Counted from the first letter of the stretch, positions 8,424 through 17,017 are shown. The stretch is DNA of 64,000 bases from Halorhabdus tiamatea SARL4B (GCF_000470655.1 NC_021913.1:186001-250000); one strand, 5' to 3'. Notes: generated by a model not told the origin, from the letters alone. Translations and numbers: made by a program.

Positions 8424-9368
8424 ATGCCCAACAACGCGACATCAACGCCGAACCGATTAGCGGTGAATCAGCCGACCCGGGACGCTGACCGCAATCGAAC
8501 CCTTACTGAACAAGCCGACCCAACCACGGAGAAGATGCTGTTGCCGTCACTTGACGACGGCATCACGGTGCTCGACGTCGAGGGAGGCCGCGACGTCCCA
8601 ATCTTGCAATCGCTCGTGCTCGACCACCTCCTCCTGCACGACGGCCCCGCCTTCTGGGTGGACGCGAACGGCCACGCGACGACGACCACGCTCGCCCAAA
8701 TCGCCCCCAGCCAGCGGTTGCTCGACCGGATCCACGTCGCACGGGGTTTCACTGCCTACCAGCACTACGGCACCGTCTGCGACCTCCCGACGGCGGTGAA
8801 CCAATCAATCTGGAGATCTACCGCAGACACCGGAATCAGCAGTCGACAGTTGACGGCTCGCAACGAGGGCGCATCCTCGCACACCCCATCGCTCATCGTC
8901 GCCCCGGCGGTCGACGCGCAGTACCGCACTGACGACACGCTTGGAGACGCCCACGCCGGGACACTCCAAGCGCGAACGCTCACTCGACTGGCGACCTACG
9001 CGGATGGGTACGAGGTGCCGGTGCTCGTTACTCGCAGCAAAGCGGACGAGTTCGCGGCGCCGGTCGCGACGGCTGCCGAGCACCACTTAGAGTGCGAGCA
9101 AACCCGGATGGGGCCACGGTTCACGGGTGAGGAGTTCGAGACGCTCGTCTATCCCGTCGACGATGGGGCATACTACCAGACGACGTTTACCTACTGGCGT
9201 CAGTTACTCGGCGCGCGTGCCGAACAGGTCGGGCTGGAACCGGCCTCGCCCTCCACCCCGACCACGGCCACCGATGGCGTCGGAACGGGCGTGACGGCTG
9301 ATGGCACGATTGCGTCACTCACTGCGAACCCACTACTCGATGCCTGGACGAGTGCTGGAGGGCGATAG
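8424..9368 (+). CDS. RecA-fold-like plasmid protein upstream of polB
   Basis: 314 residues. The segment about 48-115 (TVLDVEGGRDVPILQSLVLDHLL...AFWVDANGHATTTTLAQIAPSQRLLDRIHVARGFTAYQHYGTV) has the strand-helix layout of Rad51/RadA-like ATPases. I see no Walker A (GxxxxGKT), so ATP hydrolysis is doubtful. The C-terminus is a low-complexity Thr/Ala/Gly tail. It starts a tight set with the genes at 9371 and 9724 ahead of the polymerase, so a role as polymerase accessory is plausible but inferred. Confidence 0.6.
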   Translation: MPNNATSTPNRLAVNQPTRDADRNRTLTEQADPTTEKMLLPSLDDGITVLDVEGGRDVPILQSLVLDHLLLHDGPAFWVDANGHATTTTLAQIAPSQRLLDRIHVARGFTAYQHYGTVCDLPTAVNQSIWRSTADTGISSRQLTARNEGASSHTPSLIVAPAVDAQYRTDDTLGDAHAGTLQARTLTRLATYADGYEVPVLVTRSKADEFAAPVATAAEHHLECEQTRMGPRFTGEEFETLVYPVDDGAYYQTTFTYWRQLLGARAEQVGLEPASPSTPTTATDGVGTGVTADGTIASLTANPLLDAWTSAGGR

Positions 9369-9370
9369 CA

Positions 9371-9691
9371 ATGGGGCGCACCAATCCGACGTATCGGGAT
9401 GCGCTGCGGGCTATCGAGGAGCGATGGACGGATTTCCGGCGGGCGCTCCGCCGTCGCGACCAACCGCGCTTCGACCAGCTGTTCGAGTACGCTCGCGAGC
9501 ACGCCGACGCGAGTGGCCTGTTGAACCACCAAAACCCGCTGTTTCCGGCGCTGATCAGCATCGATCTCGAACAGGAAGCCCGACTCGATGAACACGAAGA
9601 CCGCCTCGCTGAACTCGAAAACGCACTCAACGAGGCGGATGATCGACAACAACACTCCCAGGCAGGTACAACGGAGGACAGATTGCACTGA
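9371..9691 (+). CDS. small helical protein of the polB region
   Basis: 106 residues, 2 bp after the preceding stop, clearly co-transcribed. It has a basic N-terminal helix (ERWTDFRRALRRRDQPRFDQLFEYAREHAD) and an acidic coiled-coil-like C-terminus (LEQEARLDEHEDRLAELENALNEA). It resembles small proteins that precede plasmid polB genes in haloarchaea. Function unknown. Confidence 0.65.
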   Translation: MGRTNPTYRDALRAIEERWTDFRRALRRRDQPRFDQLFEYAREHADASGLLNHQNPLFPALISIDLEQEARLDEHEDRLAELENALNEADDRQQHSQAGTTEDRLH

Positions 9692-9723
9692 TGGTTTTTA
9701 GTATGGGGTACTAGACCGTTCAT

Positions 9724-10101
9724 ATGGCAACGGATCGCTTCCAGAGGGTCAACAACTTGGAATCAGGTGATCGAATTCGAATCCACCTTACCGGGGACGG
9801 TCCGGTTGAGGCTGGCGGTGTGACGTTTCAGAATCCGTGGGAGACCTCCGTCGGAAGCGTACACGAAGAGAGAAAGGACCCCCGGAAGGGAGATGAGGTC
9901 CGACATATCGAATTTCATCGGACAGTGCGTCTCGATGCACCTGACGAGATCGTGCCGCCTGATCGCGTCGTGTTGAAAACCGCACATCGGATGGAACAGG
10001 AGAACACACTTCGGCTGACATTCAAACAGCTGATCGAAGATAGTCCCGGTCACTATACTCTCCATGCCCTGGGACTCGAGGATCTCGATGTTCTCGAGTG
10101 A
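9724..10101 (+). CDS. hypothetical protein
   Basis: 125 residues. Mostly beta-type sequence starting MATDRFQRVNNLESGDRIRIHL, like a small OB or barrel domain, but I recognise no family. It follows the 9371 gene by 32 bp. A short inverted repeat (TTGTAT-CGA-ATACAA, 10104-10118) begins 2 bp after its stop codon. Confidence 0.6.
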   Translation: MATDRFQRVNNLESGDRIRIHLTGDGPVEAGGVTFQNPWETSVGSVHEERKDPRKGDEVRHIEFHRTVRLDAPDEIVPPDRVVLKTAHRMEQENTLRLTFKQLIEDSPGHYTLHALGLEDLDVLE

Positions 10102-10143
10102 ATTTGTATCGAATACAACGCCTCAGTACCGTAATTAGTAGAC

Positions 10144-10186
10144 TTAACCAACATCCCGTAGCAAGCGTGGGGTTTTTGTTGGTTAA
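10144..10186. repeat. long inverted repeat, TTAACCAACA family, site 1
   Basis: TTAACCAACA at 10144-10153 and TGTTGGTTAA at 10177-10186, half-sites 33 bp apart. It lies about 190 bp upstream of polB. One of six copies in the window. Confidence 0.75.
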
Positions 10187-10373
10187 GATGGGCGGAGAAG
10201 GGGGATCAGCGCCCCGGAAGTGTTTGCGGAAAATGGATGGAAAGCCCCAAATTCGCGTTCCAAGCCCTTCGCAGCCGTGTCACACTGGTTCCCTGAACTC
10301 CGGAAGCGACACACTGTCGATTATCGGGTGAGCGTACGTTGGCGTGCCTATGCTGGAGGACGACGGATAGAAA

Positions 10374-12521
10374 ATGCCATTCACATTCGATTTCCTTGAT
10401 GACGGCCGTGTCCTCGAATGGGAGACGACGGCTGACGGCGCCGTCGCGACCGAACGCGAAGACTACTCACCGCGCTTCTACGTCGCATCCCGCGCACCAG
10501 ATGCCGATATCGACCTCACGAGACTCCGGAGCGTGTACGAACGGCACCCGGACGTCGTCGCGACCAAAATCGTCGCCCGGCGGCCAGGCTTCCGTCGCGA
10601 CGACGAGGACACCCTCGCCGTCGACGTCGTCCACATCGACCGTGTCATCCCACTCGCCCGGCAGGCGCGCCAGCTGTCGGACTATCCAGTCGGGGATCTC
10701 GCCTGTTTCAATGTCGACTTCTCGCGAGAGTTCCGGTACTGTCTGGAGACCGGCGTCGACCCGACGCCGGCGAGCGAGCTGTCGACGCTCCACCTCAGTA
10801 TCCCGGTGACCGAGACGAACAGTGAAACCAACGCCGAGCTTGGCGTGAACGGCAAGACCGTCACGGGATCTCCAGTGGATCTCCTCGCGGCGGTCCAAGA
10901 CGCGATCGACACCCTTGACCCGGATGTCCTCGTATGCTCGACGAGCGAGATCATCTCGACGCTCTACGCGATGGCTCGCACCGCCGGCGTCGACGGCTTC
11001 ACGCTGAGTCGGTGGCCCGACGTCGACTACCAGCAGCTCGCCGGTCAATCGACGTTTTCGAGTTACGGCCGAGTAGGACATTCGCCCGCCCGCTACAACG
11101 TGCCGGGCCGGGCGATCATCGACGAATCGAACACGTTCTTCTACGGGGAGACGAACCTCGACGGTATTTTCGACCTCGTCTCGCGGTCGAAAAAGCCAGC
11201 CCAAGAACTCGCCTGGGCGTCGATTGGGAACGTCCTCACCGCAATTCAGATTTGCGAGGCGCACGACCGCGGTGTTCTCGTGCCGTGGAACTCCTGGCGA
11301 CACGAGTTCTACAAGCCAATGGGAACCCTCCACGATGCCGACCGTGGTGGGTTCATCTTCGCGCCCGAAGTCGGACTCCATGAGGATGTCCACGAACTCG
11401 ACTTTTCGAGTCTCTATCCGAATATCATCTGCATGTGGAACGTCTCTCCGGACGTCATTCGGTGTGACTGTCACAGTGATCGCGAGGACGTTCCCAGCCT
11501 CGGCTACTCCATTTGCGACGAGCAGGGTTACCTCGTCGACGTCCTCCAACCGATCATCGACGCTCGCGACGATATCAAGGCAGATATTCATCGCGAACAG
11601 CAGCGCGATAATCTCGACCAGGACCGTCTCGACGAACTCGAGGGGCGGTCGGCCGCGCTAAAGTGGATTCTCGTCGCGTGCTTTGGATATCAGGGATTCA
11701 GTAACGCGAAATTCGGGCGAATCGAGTGCCATGAAGCAATCAACGCGTTCGCTCGGGAGATCCTGCTCACCGCGAAACAGCGGTTGGAGGCGGGCGGTTG
11801 GCGTGTCGTTCACGGGATCGTCGACTCGATCTGGGTGACGCCCGACCCGGACGTCAGCGACGACGAACGAGAATCACTGGAGACGTTGGCCTCCGAGATC
11901 ACGGACACCGTCGAGATCCGTCTCGAATATGAAGCCGAGTACGAGTGGGTGGCGTTCGTGCCACAGCGCGAAAGCGACGCCGGCGCACTGACGAAGTATT
12001 TCGGGAAGGTTACGGGCAAGGATGAGTTCAAGATACGCGGCATCGAAGCCCGGCAACGATCCACGCCGGAGTTCATTGAAGATGTCCAGCGCGACTGTCT
12101 CGAGATCCTCGGTCAAACGCAATCTCCAGACGCGGTTATCAGTCGCTTGGAACGGGCGATTTCGGAGCTTCACGCTGGCGATGTCGATTCCGACCGACTC
12201 GTCGAACGGAACCGTGTTTCCAAGCCTGTCGAGGCGTACACGCAGTACACCCAGAACGTGGCGGCACTCGAGCGTGCTCGCGACCAGGACCTCGCTGTCC
12301 ATCCCGGACAAGATGTCGAGTACGTGGTCGTCGACGACGAGAAAGCATCACGAGAGCGTGTCGCCCTTGCTCACGAAGAGACGGACCAGTATGATCCATC
12401 GTACTACGAGACGCAGCTGGTACGAGCTGTCGAGAGTATTATTTCACCTCTGGGATGGGATCGGTCGGATATTCGACGAAGGTTGGCAAAGACACGAACG
12501 ACTAAGATTACCTCCTTCTGA
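10374..12521 (+). CDS. B-family DNA polymerase, exonuclease motifs lost (plasmid PolB type)
   Basis: 715 residues. Polymerase motifs are recognisable: motif A ELDFSSLYPNII (about 342), motif B ALKWILVACFGYQGFSNAKFG (about 427) and motif C HGIVDSIWV (about 481). Motif C is usually YGDTDS; here the first Asp is Ile but the second is kept. The exonuclease motifs are gone: LSTLHLSIPV stands where FDIET is expected and DVLVCSTSEI where the Exo II Asp should be, though GRAIIDESNTFFYGE still marks the Exo III region. An inactivated archaeal PolB2 family has been described; this protein may belong to it or may still polymerise without proofreading. The tail is rich in RxR/KTR. Confidence 0.85.
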   Translation: MPFTFDFLDDGRVLEWETTADGAVATEREDYSPRFYVASRAPDADIDLTRLRSVYERHPDVVATKIVARRPGFRRDDEDTLAVDVVHIDRVIPLARQARQLSDYPVGDLACFNVDFSREFRYCLETGVDPTPASELSTLHLSIPVTETNSETNAELGVNGKTVTGSPVDLLAAVQDAIDTLDPDVLVCSTSEIISTLYAMARTAGVDGFTLSRWPDVDYQQLAGQSTFSSYGRVGHSPARYNVPGRAIIDESNTFFYGETNLDGIFDLVSRSKKPAQELAWASIGNVLTAIQICEAHDRGVLVPWNSWRHEFYKPMGTLHDADRGGFIFAPEVGLHEDVHELDFSSLYPNIICMWNVSPDVIRCDCHSDREDVPSLGYSICDEQGYLVDVLQPIIDARDDIKADIHREQQRDNLDQDRLDELEGRSAALKWILVACFGYQGFSNAKFGRIECHEAINAFAREILLTAKQRLEAGGWRVVHGIVDSIWVTPDPDVSDDERESLETLASEITDTVEIRLEYEAEYEWVAFVPQRESDAGALTKYFGKVTGKDEFKIRGIEARQRSTPEFIEDVQRDCLEILGQTQSPDAVISRLERAISELHAGDVDSDRLVERNRVSKPVEAYTQYTQNVAALERARDQDLAVHPGQDVEYVVVDDEKASRERVALAHEETDQYDPSYYETQLVRAVESIISPLGWDRSDIRRRLAKTRTTKITSF

Positions 12522-12551
12522 CCCTTCGCTTACAACAAGATATGAGTAGGA

Positions 12552-12578
12552 CCACACACCCCCCTCGTTCGGAATGAG
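12552..12578 (-). repeat. ORB-like origin repeat 1, extended, inverted
   Basis: Reads on the minus strand CTCATTCCGAACGAGGGGGG followed by TGTGTGG. It is the left border of the AT-rich segment. Confidence 0.85.
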
Positions 12579-12927
12579 ATTATACCCACCATACTACCTG
12601 ATTAGAGGCCGTGGTTCCACCCAATGAGAAGGTTGTAGTAATGGATTCGTTGGGTATACGCGCTCGACGCATGGTCTACTGCTTCAATTCGAAGGATAGA
12701 ATAGCTGTACTTCCATTGTTAGGCGTATTCACGAATACTTCTAACTAGTGGCGTATTCTACTTGGAGAGCTTTTAGGGCAACTAGGTAATAAAGCTAGGG
12801 TTGTGACTAGACAAGTGATCCGCGAAAGTCTACGCCATCTTGTGATTTGGGGAATTATCTTGTCCTAGTTAGGGTACGCCTAGTAGATTGTTGGAAGATC
12901 TCGTCCATACGGCCAGTTTCACGGTAT

Positions 12928-12954
12928 CTCATTCCGAATCAGGGGGGTGTGTCC
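12928..12954 (+). repeat. ORB-like origin repeat 2, extended
   Basis: CTCATTCCGAATCAGGGGGG followed by TGTGTCC. It is the right border of the AT-rich segment, in opposite orientation to repeat 1. Confidence 0.87.
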
Positions 12955-13022
12955 CTCTAGCTCCAATCCGGATCTATCCTAATTGGGCTGGCATCAATAT
13001 CGCCTATTAGTTCGGTGGACAA

Positions 13023-13043
13023 CTCATTCCGAATCAGGGGGGT
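13023..13043 (+). repeat. ORB-like origin repeat 3
   Basis: Exact CTCATTCCGAATCAGGGGGG core followed by T. Confidence 0.85.
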
Positions 13044-13080
13044 CTCTGTAGCGTCCTCGATTCTTGGCTGATGGACCTAC

Positions 13081-13101
13081 CTCATTCCGAACGAGGGGGG
13101 T
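13081..13101 (+). repeat. ORB-like origin repeat 4
   Basis: CTCATTCCGAACGAGGGGGG, two core differences shared with repeat 1. Confidence 0.82.
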
Positions 13102-13158
13102 TGATCTGGACTTGCTGATTATTCGAGCTACTGGCAATCCACTCGTTCTACGATGTAG

Positions 13159-13179
13159 CTCATTCCGAACCAGGGGAGT
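13159..13179 (+). repeat. ORB-like origin repeat 5
   Basis: CTCATTCCGAACCAGGGGAG, G-run broken by one A. Confidence 0.78.
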
Positions 13180-13210
13180 AAAGTCTCCACAGAACACGGA
13201 TTTGAAGATA

Positions 13211-13227
13211 GCTCACTCTGAATTGGG
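13211..13227 (+). repeat. ORB-like origin repeat 6, degenerate
   Basis: GCTCACTCTGAATTGGG keeps the CTCA.TC.GAAT pattern but has a short G-run; possibly a decayed copy. Confidence 0.4.
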
Positions 13228-13291
13228 TCTCCTCCTGTATGACGGCGTCACCTATCGATTTTCCGCTGTTTAGCACCGATATCCAATGAAT

Positions 13292-13312
13292 CTCATTCCG
13301 AATCAGGGGGGT
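13292..13312 (+). repeat. ORB-like origin repeat 7, in the orc promoter
   Basis: Exact core 35 bp before the orc1/cdc6 ATG, so the initiator could control its own transcription. Confidence 0.85.
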
Positions 13313-13346
13313 AACGACTAAGTAGGTTCCTTCCCAGGATGAATCT

Positions 13347-14741
13347 ATGACAGACAACGAGGAATCAGACGGAGGAGGTGACTCGTCTATCACGGACCAA
13401 CAGCTGGATGGTTTCGATACAAACAGGGAGGACAGTTCGGCTTCTGAAATTTCGTCGGCTACGAAAGAAATCCAGCGATCAGAACCGAACGACCCGGCAA
13501 ATGACCCACTGTTCGTTCGGGAGGGCGATGAAGACGGCTCCTCAACTCCAATCTGGGCGGATCGCGATCTACTTTCAATTGGAACCGTTCCTGGGCCGGA
13601 CCGCATCGTCGGTCGAGACACCGAAATCAAGTCGGTTGCTGGAGAAATCCGTCACCTCGTCCACGAATCCCAACCTAACCACGTCGTTATTTACGGCGAA
13701 ACCGGAACTGGCAAATCACTTGTCAGCCGGCACGTCTCCGACCGTCTCGTTGATACTGCCACTGCCCGTAACGTCCCTGCTGCAAGCATCTACGTCGAGT
13801 GCAAGAAGAATAATACCGAAACGCGAGTCGCCCGAACAATCGCTCGTGCCCTAAGCGACAAATCCGGTTCTGGCATAGAAATCCCTCGCGTCGGTTTAGG
13901 GTCCGCCGAATACTACGATTACGCCTACGACATCATCGACGAGTACTACGATGGACTTATTGTCATCCTTGATGAGATCGACATGGTTGATGACGCTGAG
14001 GGACTCCTCCATGAACTCTCGCGAGCCCGAGAAGCCGGCCATACTGATGCCTATATCGGAATCATCGCTATCAGCAACGACATCGACTTCGGACAGAAAC
14101 TCAATGCACGCGTTCAGAGCTCGATGCGGACGACGGACTTCGTCTTTGAACCATACCAGAGCGACCAAATCGAGCAGATCCTCGAGTATCGACGAGATGC
14201 ATTCCAAGACGGTGTCGTACAAGACGGCGTCATAACCGAGACTGCTGACCGGTCGGCGGATGAACATGGTGATGCGAGGAAGGCAGTCGACGTTCTGCGG
14301 ATTGCTGGTGACATCGCTGACGACAACGATGCAGAGGTCGTTAGTGCGGACCACGTCGATAAAGCCGTCAAGCGTGCAGAGATCAATCGAGTCAAGGAGA
14401 CGATTGAAAGTACCTCACCGCAATCCAAACTCGTCCTCTACACTCTCGGTCGCTTGACTGGCTCGAACAACCGCCGTTTCCGTACCTCTGGTATCTACAG
14501 CCAATACGAGACGACCTGCGGTGACGTCGGCGCTGATCCCCTCTCGTATGATCGAGTGAGTCAGATTCTCAGCACGCTCGCGCTAATGGGAATCTCTGAG
14601 TCTCACCAGATTGGTGGCGGACACAAGCAGGGTGTTTATCTGGAACACCAGCTTATCAAGGACAAAGATGTAGTGATGAAGGCAGTTGTAGAGAGCGATG
14701 AACGGCTTTCAGAACTTCACAACGGAACCTACGAGATTTAA
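13347..14741 (+). CDS. orc1/cdc6: Orc1/Cdc6-family replication initiator
   Basis: 464 residues. After an acidic, Ser-rich N-terminal tail (1-65) comes an AAA+ domain with Walker A YGETGTGKS (about 116-124), Walker B LIVILDEIDM (about 204-213) and sensor 1 IGIIAISND. The lid contains EQILEYRRDAF and GDARKAVDVLRIAG. The C-terminal 110 residues form the winged helix (LVLYTLGRLTGSNNRRFRTSGIY...). It would bind the ORB-like repeats that bracket it and open the origin. Length is normal for haloarchaeal plasmid initiators. Confidence 0.95.
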   Translation: MTDNEESDGGGDSSITDQQLDGFDTNREDSSASEISSATKEIQRSEPNDPANDPLFVREGDEDGSSTPIWADRDLLSIGTVPGPDRIVGRDTEIKSVAGEIRHLVHESQPNHVVIYGETGTGKSLVSRHVSDRLVDTATARNVPAASIYVECKKNNTETRVARTIARALSDKSGSGIEIPRVGLGSAEYYDYAYDIIDEYYDGLIVILDEIDMVDDAEGLLHELSRAREAGHTDAYIGIIAISNDIDFGQKLNARVQSSMRTTDFVFEPYQSDQIEQILEYRRDAFQDGVVQDGVITETADRSADEHGDARKAVDVLRIAGDIADDNDAEVVSADHVDKAVKRAEINRVKETIESTSPQSKLVLYTLGRLTGSNNRRFRTSGIYSQYETTCGDVGADPLSYDRVSQILSTLALMGISESHQIGGGHKQGVYLEHQLIKDKDVVMKAVVESDERLSELHNGTYEI

Positions 14742-14787
14742 TCAAGCATCATGAGGGTTCGTTCTACCTAGAACCCTTCTACTGAAG

Positions 14788-14809
14788 CTCATTCCGAATC
14801 AGGGGTGTC
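14788..14809 (+). repeat. ORB-like origin repeat 8, downstream of orc
   Basis: CTCATTCCGAATCAGGGGTG, 46 bp after the orc stop. Confidence 0.8.
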
Positions 14810-14832
14810 AAATATTCTGAGAAGTGAACAAG

Positions 14833-14853
14833 CTCACTTCGAATCAGGGGGGT
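14833..14853 (+). repeat. ORB-like origin repeat 9, downstream of orc
   Basis: CTCACTTCGAATCAGGGGGG, two differences from the core, full G-run. Confidence 0.8.
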
Positions 14854-14876
14854 TGTTCTCGAGAGAACCAGATTAG

Positions 14877-15200
14877 CTAATCGTCTGGACTGACCGGTCC
14901 TTTGTACTGCGAGCACACCTTCTCGCCTTCCCGCCACTGCCAGTAGTAATAGCGGTTGTCGTTGATTTCCTTTATCGTGATCGTCGCTTTGGCAGGGACG
15001 TCGTCCGGGAGGTCGTCTGGTCGCTCCTCCACTTCTTCCTGGTCATCCGACTCCTCGAGGCGGTCCTCACGTGCCTTGTACTCGGCTAACGCTTCAGCGT
15101 ACGTAGCAACGTCTCGGAGTCGTTCCGGGGTCGACTCGTTGAGCGTGTTGACGATCTCCGTCGGGAAGTTCGCCGGTGGGGTCGGGGGCTCGTAGGACAT
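14877..15200 (-). CDS. hypothetical protein, DUF6788-like
   Basis: 107 residues from MSYEPPTPPAN; an upstream in-frame start would run into the inverted repeat at 15215. The C-terminus (ITIKEINDNRYYYWQWREGEKVCSQYKGPVSPDD) looks like small haloarchaeal/phage proteins annotated DUF6788; the middle is a charged Glu/Asp linker. No function is known. It ends 24 bp after ORB repeat 9. Confidence 0.6.
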   Translation of the reverse strand: MSYEPPTPPANFPTEIVNTLNESTPERLRDVATYAEALAEYKAREDRLEESDDQEEVEERPDDLPDDVPAKATITIKEINDNRYYYWQWREGEKVCSQYKGPVSPDD

Positions 15201-15214
15201 CGGCTGCTCTCGCG

Positions 15215-15255
15215 TTAACCAACACAACCCGCTAATCCATAGTTTTGTTGGTTAA
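15215..15255. repeat. long inverted repeat, TTAACCAACA family, site 2
   Basis: TTAACCAACA at 15215-15224 and TGTTGGTTAA at 15246-15255. It lies between the divergent starts of the 14877 and 15338 genes, within 15 bp of the first. Confidence 0.78.
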
Positions 15256-15305
15256 GACGATGGGGCGGCTACCGTGCATGCTGACTGAAACACTACGCGA
15301 AACTT

Positions 15306-15327
15306 CTTTATATAGTAGTTTCGAACT
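15306..15327 (+). promoter_or_regulatory. TATA box with palindromic operator before the regulator
   Basis: TTTATATAGT at 15307-15316 sits about 25-30 bp before the GTG at 15338, the spacing of a leaderless haloarchaeal transcript. TAGTT-TCG-AACTA (15315-15327) overlaps the box and resembles the palindrome at 24479, suggesting repressor control. Confidence 0.5.
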
Positions 15328-15337
15328 ATGTTACACC

Positions 15338-16261
15338 GTGCTCCGGCGCATCGAACTTGATGTCCTCGCCACGGTCGACCGCGGCGACACAATCTCCGAG
15401 CTCGCGACGAAGCTCGACCACAGCGAGAGCTACATCTCTCGTGCCGTCGCCGACCTCGTCGAGAGGGGGCTCGTCTACACGGAACGCGATGGCCGGCGAA
15501 AACGAGTCGTCCCGTCGGATGCTCGCGCCGTCGAACTCTATCGGGACCTCATCCGCCAACACTCCCACATCGACTTCCCCGAGCTGCTGACCGGCAAGGC
15601 ACTCGAGGTACTGTACTACCTCGACCAGCCGCGAACCGTCTCCGAGATTGCCGACCGGAGCGATAACTACCGCAACACGGTCAACCGCGTCCTCAAGCGG
15701 TTTCGTGACCGTGGGCTCGTCGGGACGGCCGACGGCCGCTATGACTTCAACGCCGACTTCGACCGCCTCCACGAGTTTGCCCGTGAACTCGCACACCATC
15801 TGCATCGTCAGCGCCTCGAAGCCGACGCCCCGAAGGGCACGATTCTCTGGGAGGACTACGACGAATTCCTCGCCCAGACCGAGACGGAGATCGACGCGGA
15901 GGGGTTTCACGAAACCGGCCTCGCTCGATTCGCGGCCTTCGACCTCCAGTTCCTGCTCACCGGCCACCGCTACTACGTCTACTCCGAGGATCTCGATGCC
16001 GTCTCGCCGGCGGAGCTGTGCTGTCACACACTGTTGATCGACGACGGCAGCCGCCACCGCTCGTACTGTCTCCTCCTACTCAGCCACGTCGACGTCGACG
16101 AGGAGGATCTCCGAGAGCAGGGGGCGACGTATGGCCTCGAAGCCGAAATCGACGCCTTGCTGCGATACCTCGAGACGCACGGCGAGGTCGACGACGACCG
16201 GCTTCCGGAGTGGGACGAGTTCCAGGAGCTGGCGGCTGACTACGAGGTACGATTATCCTGA
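15338..16261 (+). CDS. transcriptional regulator with two winged-helix domains
   Basis: 307 residues from the GTG at 15338, chosen for the TATA spacing; the frame is open further upstream but those starts overlap the promoter. The first HTH (ISELATKLDHSESYISRAVADLVERGLVYTERDGRRKRV, about 14-55) is MarR/ArsR-like and the second (VSEIADRSDNYRNTVNRVLKRFRDRGLVGTADGRYDF, about 97-135) is similar. The C-terminal half (FLLTGHRYYVYSEDLDAVSPAELCCHTLLIDD...) is a ligand-type domain I cannot name. The gene faces VapC convergently. Confidence 0.75.
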   Translation: MLRRIELDVLATVDRGDTISELATKLDHSESYISRAVADLVERGLVYTERDGRRKRVVPSDARAVELYRDLIRQHSHIDFPELLTGKALEVLYYLDQPRTVSEIADRSDNYRNTVNRVLKRFRDRGLVGTADGRYDFNADFDRLHEFARELAHHLHRQRLEADAPKGTILWEDYDEFLAQTETEIDAEGFHETGLARFAAFDLQFLLTGHRYYVYSEDLDAVSPAELCCHTLLIDDGSRHRSYCLLLLSHVDVDEEDLREQGATYGLEAEIDALLRYLETHGEVDDDRLPEWDEFQELAADYEVRLS

Positions 16262-16298
16262 GACCGAACATCGTCAGCAGCCGTGCCGTCTGCCAGCG

Positions 16299-16733
16299 TC
16301 AGTTCGGATCGTAGGGATTCGTTGCTGTATCGAGTCGATAGACATCCTCGACAGCGTCAAAATCGTCGTCAAACGCATACAGGTAGCCGAGCCCCTCGGT
16401 TTGCATATATGCGACAATGCAGGCGTCGACGAAGGAGAGGGGTTCGTGTTGGCGAAAGAGGGCCTTTCCTGTCGCGAGGGCGTCGGTGGTGAGTGAGTCG
16501 ATGTGGAAGCGGGCGTTTTCTTCGATGCGATCGAGGAGGTCGACGGCTGCGTCGTGGCCGGCGTGGGTCGTGAGGCCGTTGAGCGTTTCCGCGAGCACGT
16601 AGTCGAGGACGACTGCTTCCGGGAGCGTTCCGTCGTCGATGCCGTGGAGCACCGGGAGCGCGGCATCGTGGGATCCATCTCGCCGGTATGCGGCGACAAA
16701 AAGGACTGTCGTATCGATCAGTGCACGGGGCAT
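16299..16733 (-). CDS. vapC: VapC-like PIN-domain toxin
   Basis: 144 residues. PIN acidic residues are visible: Asp in MPRALIDTTVLF, Glu in VLAETLNGL, Asp in SFVDACIVAYMQ and the YAFDDDFD end motif. Such toxins are RNases, held off by the partner antitoxin. Its ATG follows the vapB stop directly (TAAATG), so the two are co-translated. Confidence 0.9.
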   Translation of the reverse strand: MPRALIDTTVLFVAAYRRDGSHDAALPVLHGIDDGTLPEAVVLDYVLAETLNGLTTHAGHDAAVDLLDRIEENARFHIDSLTTDALATGKALFRQHEPLSFVDACIVAYMQTEGLGYLYAFDDDFDAVEDVYRLDTATNPYDPN

Positions 16734-16985
16734 TTACTCGACGTCGACGCCCCAGGCGTCGTGATCGCTCGTGACATCGGTCGGCTCCTCACCAGCGTAG
16801 CCGTCGAAGTCGGCGAACGTGCCGGTTTGCTGTTGGATGACGTGGACCCGAATGCTCCCATCGTCTTCGAGATGCCAACGGAGCTGATCACCATCGTCGA
16901 TATTGAGTTCACGCCGAATCCGGGCGGGGATGTTTGCCTGGTTTCCAGACACCTTGCTTTCGGCGTCGATTCTGTCGCTGCTCAT
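16734..16985 (-). CDS. vapB: VapB-like AbrB/SpoVT antitoxin
   Basis: 83 residues. The N-terminal swapped-hairpin AbrB domain reads ESKVSGNQANIPARIRRELNIDDGDQLRWHLEDDGSIRV; the acidic C-terminus (FDGYAGEEPTDVTSDHDAWGVDVE) should wrap the toxin. First gene of the pair; a palindrome at 17018 lies in its promoter. Confidence 0.9.
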   Translation of the reverse strand: MSSDRIDAESKVSGNQANIPARIRRELNIDDGDQLRWHLEDDGSIRVHVIQQQTGTFADFDGYAGEEPTDVTSDHDAWGVDVE

Positions 16986-17017
16986 ACCTCACGGTAGGTG
17001 ACCGGCCGTGAAAAGTC

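Larger units (their letters stand above)
12522..13346. other. replication origin region
   Basis: 825 bp without a gene, more AT-rich than its surroundings. Seven copies (one degenerate) of an origin-type repeat, core CTCATTCCGAATCAGGGGGG, lie here before orc1/cdc6 and two more follow it. Two extended copies ending GGGGGGTGTGT (12552-12578 inverted, 12928-12954 direct) flank an AT-rich stretch of about 350 bp that could be the unwinding element. This matches the architecture of haloarchaeal origins with ORB elements next to the initiator gene. Confidence 0.85.

Noticed and set aside
10467-11591. Long minus-strand frame opposite polB
   Set aside because: Shadow of the polymerase gene, whose motifs are unmistakable; long antisense frames are common in GC-rich DNA.
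12928-14853. Repeats around orc1/cdc6 as a CRISPR array
   Set aside because: Spacing is irregular (about 52-95 bp), one copy is inverted, and the copies flank an initiator gene, so they are origin repeats.
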